62,999 nt of DNA from Pseudomonas sp. AFG_SD02_1510_Pfu_092 (GTDB lineage Bacteria; Pseudomonadota; Gammaproteobacteria; Pseudomonadales; Pseudomonadaceae), in contig NZ_PUQD01000030.1 of the NCBI RefSeq assembly GCF_003331055.1, positions 1 to 62,999 of the forward strand. Reading direction: 5' to 3'. The notes under the pieces are model-generated. The model had not been told where the DNA came from. It saw only the letters and a list, made by a program, of their open reading frames with translations, and made no database searches. Shown one piece after another: positions 27,194 to 41,037 of this stretch (position 1 is the first letter of the stretch; each line of letters starts with the position of its first letter). Position numbers and translations under genes: made by a program.

Positions 27194-28765
27194 TTGCCAA
27201 ACGCCAAGCACGGATTGCGCGTGGATCTGCGCACACTCATTCTGGTGCTCTGCGCCCTTACCGCCCTGGTCATGCTGTGCGCCAGCTATTTCGCCAGCTA
27301 CCGGGTGCAGCGCCAGCTGTTGATCGACCACGCCCTGGAAGCCAACCGGGTGTATGCGACGAAACTGGCCGCCATCACCGAGACGTTCATCGGCAACGCG
27401 CTGCAGCAGCTGTCGTTCAGCGCCGAGGTACAGGCCCGTCAGCTGAATGACGCCGCCGCCCTGCAAGCGGAGACCGCGCGCGTGCTGAGCCAGAGCATGG
27501 CGTTCAACTCCACCTTCGTGCTCGATGCCGACGGCGTGCTGCTGGCGATTTCCCCCGCCCGCTTGCAGCATCTGGTCGGCAGCCGCGTGCACACGCCCGG
27601 TGTGCAGGAGGCACTGCAGGCGCGCCGCCCGCTGGTGTCGACGCCCTACGTGTCGGTGGCCAACAACCTGGTGGTGGCATTGTCACAGCCCATTTTCGAC
27701 GGCGACGGCCGCTACCTCGGGTATGTCGGCGGCAGCCTGTACCTGCGTGAGCGCAACATCCTCAACAGCCTGCTCGGTGAGCACTTCTACAAGGACGGTT
27801 CCTACCTGTACGTGGTCGATCGCAATCGCCGCCTGTTGTACCACCCCGACAGTCAGCGGGTAGGCACGGTGGTCGAAGGCAACCCATTGATCGATCAGTT
27901 GGCGTCCCTGTCCAGCGGCACCCGGCAACTGTCCAACAGCCTTGGCGTGCAGATGCTCGCCGGGTTCGCCACCGTACCCAGCGCCGGCTGGGGCGTGGTG
28001 GCACAGCAGCCGCTGGCGCAGACGGTGATGCCACTGAGCCACCTGGTGCTCAACGTGGTCGGCACCTCGGCGCCGTTGGCGCTGGTCGGCAGCCTGCTGC
28101 TGTGGTGGCTGGCGATGACCATTGCCCGGCCGTTGTGGCAGTTGGCCGCTGGCGCCCGTTCGATGGACCGTGCCGGCACTGCCGAGCGCCTGCATCGGGT
28201 GCGCGCCTGGTACTTCGAAGCGGCCGAACTCAAGCGTGCGCTGCTGTTCGGCTTCAACCTGCTGCAGGAACGCATCGGCCGGCTCAACCGCGACGCCCAG
28301 ACCGACCCGCTGACCGGCCTGGGCAACCGTCGCGGTCTGGAATTCAGCCTGTCACTGCTGGAAGCCGAAGGCCGGGCATTTGCCGCCGTCGTGCTGGATG
28401 TCGACCACTTCAAGCGGATCAATGACAGCCACGGGCATGAAGTGGGTGACCAGGTGCTGCGCCGCCTGGCGGAGCTGATGCGCAGTTGCTGCCGCGACGG
28501 CGACCTGCTGTGCCGCACCGGCGGCGAGGAATTCCTCATGCTGTTGCCGGGGGCCGGCCTGGAGGCGGCAGCGGTGGTGGCCGAGCGACTGCGGGTGACG
28601 GTGCAGGATACGCCGCTGGCACCGGTGGGCGCGGTGACGGTGTCGTTGGGGGTGGCGCGCTGGGATGGCGCGGCGGGCAGCGAGCCGGGGGAGATATTAA
28701 GTGCGGCAGACCGCGCGCTTTATCGGGCCAAGCAAGAGGGGCGTAACCGGGTGGTGATTGCCTGA
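27194..28765 (+). CDS. Membrane diguanylate cyclase with periplasmic dCache-like sensor
   Basis: The 523-residue protein has a transmembrane helix near residues 10-30, a periplasmic Cache-type sensor (SPARLQHLVGSRV, STPYVSVANNLVVALSQPIFDGDGRYLGYVGGSLYL region), a second helix around residue 285, and a C-terminal GGDEF domain. The active site reads GGEEF, and RDGD five residues before it is a canonical inhibitory I-site. It should make c-di-GMP in response to an extracellular ligand. The proposed start is a TTG at 27194 with GAGG upstream. Confidence 0.92.
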   Translation: MPNAKHGLRVDLRTLILVLCALTALVMLCASYFASYRVQRQLLIDHALEANRVYATKLAAITETFIGNALQQLSFSAEVQARQLNDAAALQAETARVLSQSMAFNSTFVLDADGVLLAISPARLQHLVGSRVHTPGVQEALQARRPLVSTPYVSVANNLVVALSQPIFDGDGRYLGYVGGSLYLRERNILNSLLGEHFYKDGSYLYVVDRNRRLLYHPDSQRVGTVVEGNPLIDQLASLSSGTRQLSNSLGVQMLAGFATVPSAGWGVVAQQPLAQTVMPLSHLVLNVVGTSAPLALVGSLLLWWLAMTIARPLWQLAAGARSMDRAGTAERLHRVRAWYFEAAELKRALLFGFNLLQERIGRLNRDAQTDPLTGLGNRRGLEFSLSLLEAEGRAFAAVVLDVDHFKRINDSHGHEVGDQVLRRLAELMRSCCRDGDLLCRTGGEEFLMLLPGAGLEAAAVVAERLRVTVQDTPLAPVGAVTVSLGVARWDGAAGSEPGEILSAADRALYRAKQEGRNRVVIA

Positions 28766-28850
28766 CTGCCATCCATTGTCATAAATCTGTCGTGTTTCAG
28801 TCATAGGATTGACCTCAACCTGACATTTTCACTTCATGGATGAGCGTCTC

Positions 28851-29627
28851 ATGCGTCGTGTGGTTTTCAATCAGAAAGGTGGCGTCGGTAAATCCAGCAT
28901 TGCCTGCAACCTTGCCGCCGCCAGTGCCGCCGAAGGCTACCGGACTTTGCTGGTCGACCTCGACCCGCAGGCCAACGCTACCTATTACCTGACCGGCCTG
29001 GTCAATGACGCCATTCCTGCCGGGATCGCCGACTTCTTCCGCCAGACCCTGTCGCCGGTGATCGCCGCCGGCAAGAAGCCTCGGGTGGCGATCACCGAAA
29101 CCCGCTACCGCAACCTGCATCTGGTTACCGCCAGCCCCGACCTCAGTGACCTGCAAGGCAAGCTGCAGAGCAAGTTCAAGATCAACAAGCTGCGCAAACT
29201 GCTGGTAGAGCTGGGCGAAGACTACGAGCGGATCTACATCGACACACCGCCGGCGCTCGACTTCTATACCTTCAGCGCGCTGGTGGCGGCCGAGCGGCTG
29301 TTAATCCCGTTCGACTGCGACAGTTTCTCGCGCCAGGCCCTGCACAACGTCATGGCAGGAGTCGAAGCGCTGCGCCAGGACCATAACCCGGCGTTGCAGG
29401 TGGAAGGGGTGGTGGTCAACCAGTTCGCCGGGCGCACCGCGTTGCACCAGACTCTGGTCGAGCAACTGCGCAGCGAAGGCCTGCCGGTGCTGCCGGTGTA
29501 CCTGAGCAGCTCGATCAAGATGCGCGAGTCGCACCAGGCCTCGGTGCCGCTGGTGCACATGGCGCCACGCCACAAACTGGCGCTGGAGTTCGCCGATTTG
29601 CTGGATGTGCTCGAGCGCGCAGCCTGA
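28851..29627 (+). CDS. Orphan ParA/MinD-family ATPase
   Basis: The 258-residue protein has the deviant Walker A motif [26 protein letters not shown], and a Walker B-type [10 protein letters not shown]. ParA proteins position DNA or protein cargo on the nucleoid. No parB or centromere-like repeat is nearby, so its cargo is unknown. The ATG at 28851 starts [11 protein letters not shown] and has GGATGAG upstream; an ATG at 28836 is the alternative. Confidence 0.9.
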   Translation: MRRVVFNQKGGVGKSSIACNLAAASAAEGYRTLLVDLDPQANATYYLTGLVNDAIPAGIADFFRQTLSPVIAAGKKPRVAITETRYRNLHLVTASPDLSDLQGKLQSKFKINKLRKLLVELGEDYERIYIDTPPALDFYTFSALVAAERLLIPFDCDSFSRQALHNVMAGVEALRQDHNPALQVEGVVVNQFAGRTALHQTLVEQLRSEGLPVLPVYLSSSIKMRESHQASVPLVHMAPRHKLALEFADLLDVLERAA

Positions 29628-29765
29628 CCCAAGCGGGGCGTTGGGCAGCCAGACAGGACATGTCCTACACGCAGGCTGCACTAATTCCGAAAGCGTCCTG
29701 AGTGACAATGCGCATTGTCACTCACGCCGGCATGAAGCGGCGCAGATCCATTCAAGGAAGCTCCT

Positions 29766-30524
29766 GTGTTCAGAACGCTGATCCCCGCCCTTATCGCCGT
29801 CACGCTCATCACCCTGGCAGGTTGTCAGAACCGGCCGATCTCCGACACGGAAAAGCACGCGCGCCGGGCGTTCGTCAGCGACATGCAGCAAGCGCTGAAG
29901 CTGGGCATCGCCACCGCTGACACGGGCAAGCAGGTCGGCGTGGTCATGCTGAATGTCACGCTCGACCCATCCGCCGCACCGATCAGCTGTAAAGCCAGCA
30001 GGGCACCCGCAAGGTACGAAACACAATTGCCTGCCGAACTGCTTCGCTCGGACTTCAAGTCGCTGGCGCAGCTGGTCGAGGCGCAATGCTGGAAGACCAT
30101 CTATCCCGTGGTTCCCAAACCATTGCGCGAGGACGATGGCACCGCAGAAATACGTGCGCCGCTGTTCGTGATGCTGCCAGCGTCCACTCAAGCGCCTGGT
30201 ACTGCACGGCGCCAGAGCAACGCGCAGCGTGAGTTCTTCTGGCAGCACCTGTTCGGTGACCTACCGGTAGCCAGCATCGGCAGGGCCTCGGTGTATTACG
30301 AGGCAGATGCCCAGGGCAAGGTGCAAGGCTGCCTGGTCCAGATCTACCCCCACCCGCTACGCCCGGACGATTTCCGCCTCGATGGCCGGTTGCAGGCCGA
30401 GCTCAACAGCCGCTGCATGGCGCTGGACCTGTTCAGCCTGCCGGGCTTCAAGGCCGACGATGCTGGCTTGGCCAAGGGCTACAGCGAGCTGGAATACGCC
30501 CCATGGAAAGTTGCCAGACGCTGA
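29766..30524 (+). CDS. Lipoprotein of unknown function
   Basis: The 252-residue protein begins at a GTG (29766) with AAGGAAG upstream and has a lipobox ending LAGC. The mature domain includes a QVGVVMLNVTLDP segment and two pairs of cysteines. I recognise no family. The 138 bases upstream contain a GACAATGCGCATTGTCA palindrome at about 29702-29718 that may be regulatory. Confidence 0.8.
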   Translation: MFRTLIPALIAVTLITLAGCQNRPISDTEKHARRAFVSDMQQALKLGIATADTGKQVGVVMLNVTLDPSAAPISCKASRAPARYETQLPAELLRSDFKSLAQLVEAQCWKTIYPVVPKPLREDDGTAEIRAPLFVMLPASTQAPGTARRQSNAQREFFWQHLFGDLPVASIGRASVYYEADAQGKVQGCLVQIYPHPLRPDDFRLDGRLQAELNSRCMALDLFSLPGFKADDAGLAKGYSELEYAPWKVARR

Positions 30525-30870
30525 TCGAGTCGCCCAAGGACTGCACAAGGTTTGCAGCCGATGCGGCGCAAGCCTGTGGGAGCGGCCGTGGCCGCGAACA
30601 CCGGCGCAGCCGGTGCCATGCACTGAGTTGCCTGCTTCGCGGGCGCGCCCGCTCCCACGGGATTTGTGTTACCTGTGGCCTTGTGCAGGCTTGCCGGCGA
30701 TAGGGCCACCATGCCCAGCCGGTCACGCCCGGTTGAAACAGGTATCCAGAGGTCGCCCTCGACAAAGCGCTCTGCCGCACCCGGCTTTCTACTGGCAAGC
30801 ACAACAATGATGGCGCGGCCCGAGCGCGTCACTTTCATCATGCCTGCCAATGGAACCGGAGAGCACTCGC
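30525..30870. repeat. Intergenic region with REP pair
   Basis: This gap holds two inverted REP palindromes, GTGGGAGCGGCCGTGGCCGC at about 30577 and CTTCGCGGGCGCGCCCGCTC at about 30637, arranged as a BIME. The part from about 30670 to 30870 contains no convincing gene; it is the likely promoter region of the following transporter. Confidence 0.8.
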
Positions 30871-32208
30871 ATGTCCGCACCTCACGAGGTATCCCCCGCC
30901 ACCCTGCGCCGGGTAATCGCCGCCTCGGCCATCGGCAATTTCGTCGAATGGTTCGACTTTGCCGTCTACGGCTTTCTCGCAACCCTGATCGCCAGCCAGT
31001 TCTTCGCCAGCGAAGACGCCAGCGTGGCCTTGCTCAAGACCTTCGCCGTGTTCGCCGTGGCCTTCGCCCTGCGCCCGCTGGGCGGCATCGTGTTCGGCGC
31101 GCTGGGCGACCGCCTGGGGCGCAAGCGCATCCTGTCGCTGACCATCCTGTTGATGGCCGGCTCCACCACCCTGATCGGATTGCTGCCGACCTACGCCAGC
31201 ATCGGCCTTGCAGCCCCCGTACTGCTGACCCTGGCGCGTTGCCTGCAGGGCTTTTCCGCCGGTGGCGAATATGCCGGCGCGTGTGCCTATCTGATGGAGC
31301 ATGCGCCTGACGACAGGCGCGCCTTCTATGGCAGCTTCGTGCCGGTTTCGACTTTTTCCGCCTTCGCCTGCGCGGCGGTGATCGCCTATGGCCTGGAAGC
31401 CAGCCTGTCAGCCGAAGCGATGAATGCCTGGGGCTGGCGCGTTCCGTTCCTGATCGCCGCGCCACTGGGGTTGGTCGGCCTGTACCTGCGCTGGCGCATG
31501 GAGGAAACCCCGGCGTTCCGCGAAGCCATCGCCCAGGGCAAGGCGCACGAACATTCGCCACTCAAGGAAACCCTGCGCCACCATGGCCGGGCGATCCGCA
31601 ACCTCGGGGCGTTCATTTCGCTGACCGCGCTGTCGTTCTACATGTTCACTACCTACTTCGCCACGTACCTGCAACTGGTCGGTCATCTGACCCGCGCGCA
31701 ATCGTTGCTGGTGACCACCGTGGCCCTGCTGTTCGCGGCGCTCGGCTGCCCGTTGGCCGGTGCATTCTCGGACCGCGTCGGGCGGCGCAAGACCATCGGC
31801 TTTACTTGCCTGTGGGTGATGCTCTGCGTGTTTCCGGCGTACTGGCTGGCCAGCTCCGGTTCGCTGCCCGGCGCGCTGCTGGGGGTGATCCTGCTGGCAG
31901 TCGGGGCATTGTGCAGTGGCGTGGTCACGGCGGCGCTGCTCTCGGAAAGCTTCCCCACCCGCACCCGCTACACCGCTTCGGCAATCACCTACAACGTGGC
32001 CTATACACTGTTCGGCGGCACTGCACCGCTGGTGGCGACCTGGCTGATCGGGCAGACCGGCAGCAGCCTGGCACCGGCGTTCTACCTGGTGGTGATTGCG
32101 CTGGTGGCGTTGGTGGGTGGGTTGGCGCTGCCGGAGACTTCGCGGATTTCGCTGCATGACGAGGCTGCGGGCGACGACGCAAGGGCCGGGGTTCGTCGTA
32201 CTGTTTGA
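30871..32208 (+). CDS. MFS transporter, metabolite:H+ symporter (MHS) family
   Basis: The 445-residue membrane protein has twelve hydrophobic segments and MHS-family signatures: ASAIGNFVEWFDFAVYGFLA, GGIVFGALGDRLGRKRIL, LARCLQGFSAGGEYAGA, and FPTRTRYTASAITYNVAYTLFGGTAPL. Relatives carry citrate, shikimate, alpha-ketoglutarate, proline or betaine with protons. The ATG at 30871 gives the standard length. Its 3' end has been copied several times downstream (see the 151-bp tandem repeat). Confidence 0.92.
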   Translation: MSAPHEVSPATLRRVIAASAIGNFVEWFDFAVYGFLATLIASQFFASEDASVALLKTFAVFAVAFALRPLGGIVFGALGDRLGRKRILSLTILLMAGSTTLIGLLPTYASIGLAAPVLLTLARCLQGFSAGGEYAGACAYLMEHAPDDRRAFYGSFVPVSTFSAFACAAVIAYGLEASLSAEAMNAWGWRVPFLIAAPLGLVGLYLRWRMEETPAFREAIAQGKAHEHSPLKETLRHHGRAIRNLGAFISLTALSFYMFTTYFATYLQLVGHLTRAQSLLVTTVALLFAALGCPLAGAFSDRVGRRKTIGFTCLWVMLCVFPAYWLASSGSLPGALLGVILLAVGALCSGVVTAALLSESFPTRTRYTASAITYNVAYTLFGGTAPLVATWLIGQTGSSLAPAFYLVVIALVALVGGLALPETSRISLHDEAAGDDARAGVRRTV

Positions 32209-32788
32209 GAATTTGGGGCTGCGATGCAGCCCATCGCCGGCAAGCCAGCTCCCACAGGTACCGCGCAGGCTTCGATGCAGTCCTGTACCTGTGGGAGCAG
32301 CCTGGCACCGGCGTTCTACCTGGTGGTGATTGCGCTGGTGGCGTTCGTCGTACTGTTTGAGAATTTGGGGCTGCGGTGCAGCCCATCGCCGCAAGCCAGC
32401 TCCCACAGGTACCGCGCAGGCTTCGATGCAGTCCTGTACCTGTGGGAGCAGCCTGGCACCGGCGTTCTACCTGGTGGTGATTGCGCTGGTGGCGTTCGTC
32501 GTACTGTTTGAGGATTTGGGGCGGCGGTGCAGCCCATCGCCGCAAGCCAGCTCCCACAGGTACCGCGCAGGCTTCGATGCAGTCCTGTACCTGTGGGAGC
32601 AGCCTGTCACTGGCGTTCTACCTGGTGGTGATTGCGCTGGTGGTTCGTCGTACTGTTTGAGGATTTGGGGCTGCGGTGCAGCCCATCGCCGCAAGCCAGC
32701 TCCCACAGGTACCGCGCAGGCTTCGATGCAGTCCTGTACCTGTGGGAGCTGGCTTGCCGGCGATGGGCCGCAAAGCGGCCCCGGGTTC
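32209..32788. repeat. Tandem ~151-bp repeat that includes part of the upstream transporter gene and REP elements
   Basis: After the transporter stop, a unit of 151 bases is repeated from 32296, 32447 and 32598 (the last unit is 149 bases because two bases are missing at a GCG). Each unit starts with GCCTGGCACCGGCGTTCTAC and continues for ~40 bases that duplicate codons for LAPAFYLVVIALVA of the transporter (32069-32110), then joins the sequence that follows the stop codon (TTCGTCGTACTGTTTGAG) and a REP pair. The third unit reads CCTGTCACTGGC instead of CCTGGCACCGGC. No gene is present; long open frames here are by-products of the repeat. Confidence 0.95.
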
Positions 32789-37156
<4,368 letters not shown>

Positions 37157-37164
<8 letters not shown>

Positions 37165-38416
37165 GCTTGCTCCTGCTGTTCGAATGTGTGCTCAGGCCAT
37201 CGAGGTCGCCATAGATCCGCTCCACCTGCGCTCGCGCGTCGCTCGCCGAGGCCAGTGCCTCGAGGTACAACCCGCGCGCCTCGATCAGCGTGCGCTGGGC
37301 GTCGAGCACATCGAGAAAGGCGAACTTGCCCATTTCGAATCCGCGGGTGGCGGTGTCCACGGCCTGCTGTGCAGCAGGCAGAATGGTGCCGTCATAGGCC
37401 TGCACCTCCTGCATGGCCGTGGCCCACTGGCTGACGGCGCTGCGGGTTTCGCTACGCATGCGCAGCTCGACGGCGTTGCGCAGGTCGCGCGCCTGGTCGG
37501 CTCGGCGCGCGGCCGCCAGCACGTTGCCCTGGTTGCGGTCGAACAGCGGCAATGGCATCGACAGGCCGACCACGTTGACCCGCTCGCGGTCTTCGCGGCT
37601 GTACTGGCTACCGAGGCTGACAGTGAGGTTGGGAATGCGCAGGGCCTTTTCCGAGCCAAGGTGCGCCTCGCCGCGCTCGACCTGGGCTGCGGCCAGGCGC
37701 CATTCGACCGTCTGCTCGAGCTGGTCGAGCAAGGCGTCGGCGCTGGGCGCGGTACCGGGTGCCAGGCTGGCCGCCGGCAACGGGTCAAAATCTGCCTGCG
37801 CGCTGCCAGTCAGCCGGGCCAGGGCCTGGTAGGCCACGCTGCGCTGGGTTTGCGCGCGGCGCACCTCAGCCTCGGCCTGGGCCAGCTGCACCCGGGCACG
37901 GGTGGCCTCGACGGGCGATGACTGGCCAGCGGTCACCCGCCCCTGCACCACCCGCAGCCCACGTTCGGTCAACGCCTGCGATTGCTGCGCCAGCTCCAGC
38001 GCAGCCTGCGCGCGCAAGGCCGCGTGGAAGGCCTGCACCACATCGGCGCGCAGCACATTGCGCTGGCGCTCCAGGTCCAGCTGGGCGATGGTCTGGCCGG
38101 CGCCGGCCACGGCGATGCGGGCGCCGCGCTTGCCGCCCAGTTCCAGCGCCTGGCTGAGGGTGACGGTGGTGGTGCTGGTGTCACGGCGGGTGTCCTCGAC
38201 CTCCCAGGACAGCTCCGGGTTGGGGAGCAGCCCGGCCTGGCGCCGCTCGCCGTCGGCAATGCCGGTTTCCCGGCCAGCGGCAGCCAGCTCCAGGTTGTGG
38301 GCAAAGGCGGCGGCAAGCGCCTGAGGCAGGCTCAGGCTCTGGCTGGCCTGGACTGTACTGGCGCTGGCGCTGGCCAGCAGCAGGCAGAGCAAGACGGTGT
38401 TGCGGGGGATGGGCAC
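37157..38416 (-). CDS. czcC: CzcC/TolC-type outer-membrane efflux protein
   Basis: The 419-residue protein has a signal peptide (LLCLLLASASASTVQA) and two repeated TolC-like helical halves (LSLPQALAAAFAHNLELAAAG, RAGEALAL-type segments, and a long coiled region ending ASDARAQVERIYGDL). The preferred start is a GTG at 38416 with GAGGA nine bases upstream; a TTG at 38437 is in frame. It is the first gene of czcCBA and overlaps czcB by eight bases. Confidence 0.9.
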
Positions 38417-38490
38417 GAAACAGGTCCTCGTCGGCAAAGCGTTGCCGGGGGACTGTAAGAAGGCCTGCTTATCGGCGCGGTGGCGGGAAA

Positions 38491-38506
38491 ATTACAATTC
38501 TGTAAT
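38491..38506. promoter_or_regulatory. Palindrome upstream of czcC, candidate metal-regulator box
   Basis: The palindrome ATTACAATTCTGTAAT, with six-base arms, stands alone in an otherwise GC-rich gap, about 75 bases upstream of the czcC start. It resembles the inverted or direct repeats bound by OmpR-type metal regulators such as CusR, CopR and CzcR, although no czcRS genes are adjacent. Confidence 0.5.
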
Positions 38507-38668
38507 CAGGCTACGGGCCATCTCTTCTGGGCGGCGACAAGGCCAGTAAAGTCTAGTTCAAGTTCGATAATCGCCCACTTTCCCGGTACGACGATCCCGT
38601 TCAATTGACGAAACTAACCAGTCAGTACAAAACTAGTCGCATCCAACAACAACAAAGCGACACTCGTC

Positions 38669-39118
38669 ATGAAGCCCCTCATTCTCGTGCTCAACGGCCC
38701 CAACCTGAACATGCTGGGCGCTCGCGAGCCTGCCCAGTACGGCTGCGAAACCCTGGCCGACATTGGCCAAGGCTGCGCCGATACCGCCCAGGCCCTGGGC
38801 CTGGAAATCGAATTCCGCCAAACCAACCATGAAGGCGAACTGATCGACTGGATCCATGCCGGCCGTGGTCGCTGCGCCGGCATCGTGATCAACCCCGGTG
38901 CCTGGACCCACACCTCGGTAGCCATCCGCGACGCCTTGGTGGCCAGCGAACTGCCGGTGATCGAAGTGCACCTGTCCAACGTGCACAAGCGCGAGCCGTT
39001 CCGCCACCTGTCATTCGTATCGTCCATCGCCGTGGGGGTTATCTGCGGCCTGGGCAGCCATGGCTACCGCATGGCCCTCAAGCACTTTGCCGACATCTTG
39101 CAGGAGCGCAGCGCATGA
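38669..39118 (+). CDS. aroQ: 3-dehydroquinate dehydratase, type II
   Basis: The 149-residue protein has the type II dehydroquinase motifs [20 protein letters not shown] at the N-terminus (with the catalytic tyrosine), [44 protein letters not shown] (catalytic histidine region), and [11 protein letters not shown]. It converts 3-dehydroquinate to 3-dehydroshikimate. It overlaps the next gene by four bases, so the pair forms a small operon for quinate or shikimate metabolism. Confidence 0.95.
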   Translation: MKPLILVLNGPNLNMLGAREPAQYGCETLADIGQGCADTAQALGLEIEFRQTNHEGELIDWIHAGRGRCAGIVINPGAWTHTSVAIRDALVASELPVIEVHLSNVHKREPFRHLSFVSSIAVGVICGLGSHGYRMALKHFADILQERSA

Positions 39119-39963
39119 GCCAGCAAGCCATACTCGCCGGCCTGGTCGGCCGAGGCATCCAGCTGTCGCGCACCCCCGCCCTGCACGAGCACGAAGGGGA
39201 TGCCCAGGCGTTGCGCTACCTGTACCGGCTGATCGATGCCGACCAGCTGCAACTGGACGACAGCGCGCTGCCCCAGCTGCTCGACGCCGCGCAGCGCACC
39301 GGCTTCACCGGGCTCAACATCACCTACCCGTTCAAGCAGGCGATCCTGCCGCTGCTGGACGAATTGTCGGACGAGGCCCGCGGTATCGGCGCGGTGAATA
39401 CCGTGGTGCTCAAGGATGGCAAGCGGGTCGGCCATAACACCGACTGCCTGGGCTTCGCCGAAGGCCTGCGCCGCGGCCTGCCGGACGTAGCACGGCGCCA
39501 GGTAGTGCAGATGGGCGCTGGCGGTGCCGGCTCGGCCGTCGCCCATGCCCTGCTGGCAGAAGGGGTGCAACAGCTGGTGCTGTTCGAAGTGGATGCGGCC
39601 AGGGCGCAGGCCCTGGTGGACAACCTGAATGGTTATTTCGGTGCTGGCCGCGCGGTGGTCGGCAGCGACCTGGCCACGGCATTGGCCGAGGCGGACGGGC
39701 TGGTCAATACCACGCCAGTGGGCATGGCCAAGCTGCCGGGTACGCCGCTGCCGGTAGCGCTGCTGCATGCACGCCTGTGGGTGGCCGAAATCATCTACTT
39801 CCCGCTGGAAACCGAACTGCTGCGCGCCGCCCGGGCATTGGGTTGCCGTACGCTGGACGGCAGCCACATGGCTGTGTTCCAGGCGGTGAAGGCGTTCGAG
39901 CTGTTCAGCGGGCGCCAGGCGGATGCGGCGCGGATGCAGGCACATTTTGCCAGCCTCGACTGA
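39115..39963 (+). CDS. Shikimate/quinate dehydrogenase (AroE-like paralogue)
   Basis: The 282-residue protein has the shikimate-binding opening [28 protein letters not shown] (catalytic lysine), GHNTDCLGF, the nucleotide motif [15 protein letters not shown] and [16 protein letters not shown]. Pseudomonads carry several AroE-like proteins; its coupling with aroQ suggests quinate/shikimate catabolism more than aromatic amino-acid synthesis (inference). Confidence 0.92.
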   Translation: MSQQAILAGLVGRGIQLSRTPALHEHEGDAQALRYLYRLIDADQLQLDDSALPQLLDAAQRTGFTGLNITYPFKQAILPLLDELSDEARGIGAVNTVVLKDGKRVGHNTDCLGFAEGLRRGLPDVARRQVVQMGAGGAGSAVAHALLAEGVQQLVLFEVDAARAQALVDNLNGYFGAGRAVVGSDLATALAEADGLVNTTPVGMAKLPGTPLPVALLHARLWVAEIIYFPLETELLRAARALGCRTLDGSHMAVFQAVKAFELFSGRQADAARMQAHFASLD

Positions 39964-39980
39964 CAGATCGGTGCCGGTTT

Positions 39981-40002
39981 CTTCGCGGGTTGGCCCGCGA
40001 AG
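39981..40002. terminator. Bidirectional hairpin between convergent genes
   Basis: CTTCGCGGG-TTGG-CCCGCGAAG forms a nine-base stem with a four-base loop between the AroE-like stop (39963) and the TlpA-like stop (40019). It is REP-like and well placed to end both transcripts. Confidence 0.7.
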
Positions 40003-40018
40003 AGCCCGACACAGGCAT

Positions 40019-40555
40019 TCACCCTTTCTCAGCCAGCAAAGCCTGTAGCACCTGCTCCTGCCCGCCATAATCGCCCTCGCCAAAGTGCACATGGCGCACC
40101 TGCCCCTTACGGTCGACAAAATAGTGCGCCGGCCAGAACTGGTTGCCCCAGGCATTCCACACCTTGTAATCGTTATCCACCGCCACCGGGTAAGTGATCC
40201 CCAAGCTGACCACCTTGTCGCGCAGGGTGCCGAGGTCATGCTCGTATTCGTACTCCGGGGTGTGCACGCCGACCACCACCAGCCCCTGGTCGGCATAGCG
40301 CCGCGCCCAGTCGTTGACATGCGGCAGGCTGCGCTGGCAATTGATGCAGTCCCAGGTCCAGAAGTCCACCAGCACCACCTTGCCCTGGAGCCCGGGGGCA
40401 TCCAGTGGCGCCGAGTTCAGCCACTGGCTGGCGCCGGACAGCGACGGCATGGCGCCGTAGCTGTCGCGGGCCAGCAGATGCCCAGCCAGGCCAAGGTCGG
40501 TCAGGGCCAGGGCAATGCCCCCCGCCTTCAACAACAAGCGGCGATCAATTTTCAT
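40019..40555 (-). CDS. TlpA/DipZ-like thioredoxin-fold protein with Tat-type signal
   Basis: The 178-residue protein starts MKIDRRLLLKAGGIAL, a twin-arginine-like signal, and has a redoxin domain with the CxxC in FWTWDCINCQRSLPHV, close to the DipZ/TlpA group. The C-terminal part contains a YPVAVDNDYKVWNAWGNQF segment. It should act in the periplasm as a thiol-disulfide protein. Its start overlaps the DUF2790 gene, so the two are co-transcribed, perhaps to manage thiols under metal stress (inference). Confidence 0.88.
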   Translation of the reverse strand: MKIDRRLLLKAGGIALALTDLGLAGHLLARDSYGAMPSLSGASQWLNSAPLDAPGLQGKVVLVDFWTWDCINCQRSLPHVNDWARRYADQGLVVVGVHTPEYEYEHDLGTLRDKVVSLGITYPVAVDNDYKVWNAWGNQFWPAHYFVDRKGQVRHVHFGEGDYGGQEQVLQALLAEKG

Positions 40556-40820
40556 GGCAGCCGCCGGTGGCGTAGGTGCGGTACTGCACGCTCTGCTGCT
40601 GGCCACTGGAGTCGAGGTAGTCCATACGGGTGTTCACCAGGCCGCAGGCGTTGCTCTGGTCATCCTCTATCGTCAGCACTTTTTTCACATCCAGTCGGTC
40701 GCCGTAGCGGTACTGCATGACCCCGCTATCGTCCATCGGCAGCGTCGCGGCCTGGGCAGCAATGGCACCAAAGCTGAGCACGGTGAGCAGGCTGGCGCTG
40801 GCAAACGTTTTGAAGTTCAT
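40545..40820 (-). CDS. DUF2790 small periplasmic protein
   Basis: The 91-residue protein has a signal peptide ending IAAQA and a mature domain with YRYGDRLDVKKVLTIED and a paired-cysteine end (ACGL, GGCHEN), typical of DUF2790 proteins common in Pseudomonas and often found near metal-response genes. AGGAG precedes the ATG. It is divergent from the response regulator at 41038. Confidence 0.88.
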   Translation of the reverse strand: MNFKTFASASLLTVLSFGAIAAQAATLPMDDSGVMQYRYGDRLDVKKVLTIEDDQSNACGLVNTRMDYLDSSGQQQSVQYRTYATGGCHEN

Positions 40821-40935
40821 GGCATTTCTCCTGTCTGACGCTTGGCTATGGGAAGTCATGCTTCCCGGTCGAGAGCCATTTCACGCCTGCCAGGTATCCC
40901 GCATGTGTCGCCCGAAACGGTGATGTGCTTCCTGC

Positions 40936-40970
40936 TGTATCTGTGTCCAGCGCAGATACACTGCAATACA
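40936..40970. promoter_or_regulatory. Candidate response-regulator binding region between DUF2790 and the two-component system
   Basis: On the minus strand, 40955-40970 reads TGTATTGCAGTGTATC, a direct repeat of TGTATY with a ten-base step, the spacing of OmpR/PhoB-family sites. Overlapping it, TGTATCTG at 40936 and CAGATACA at 40953 form an inverted repeat. Closely similar words stand upstream of the DoxX operon (43207-43222) and the RiPP precursor (46678-46693). The site lies ~135 bases upstream of the DUF2790 start and ~70 upstream of the regulator. Confidence 0.65.
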
Positions 40971-41037
40971 AACCCCCGCAGGCAAGCGCGACTGCGCTCG
41001 GTACACTGCGCCCATCCTTCTTGCACAGGAAAGCAAC

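Noticed and set aside
32296..32746. Possible CRISPR array or small repetitive gene
   Set aside because: Units of 151/151/149 bases lack spacers, contain a piece of the transporter gene and are not a multiple of three.
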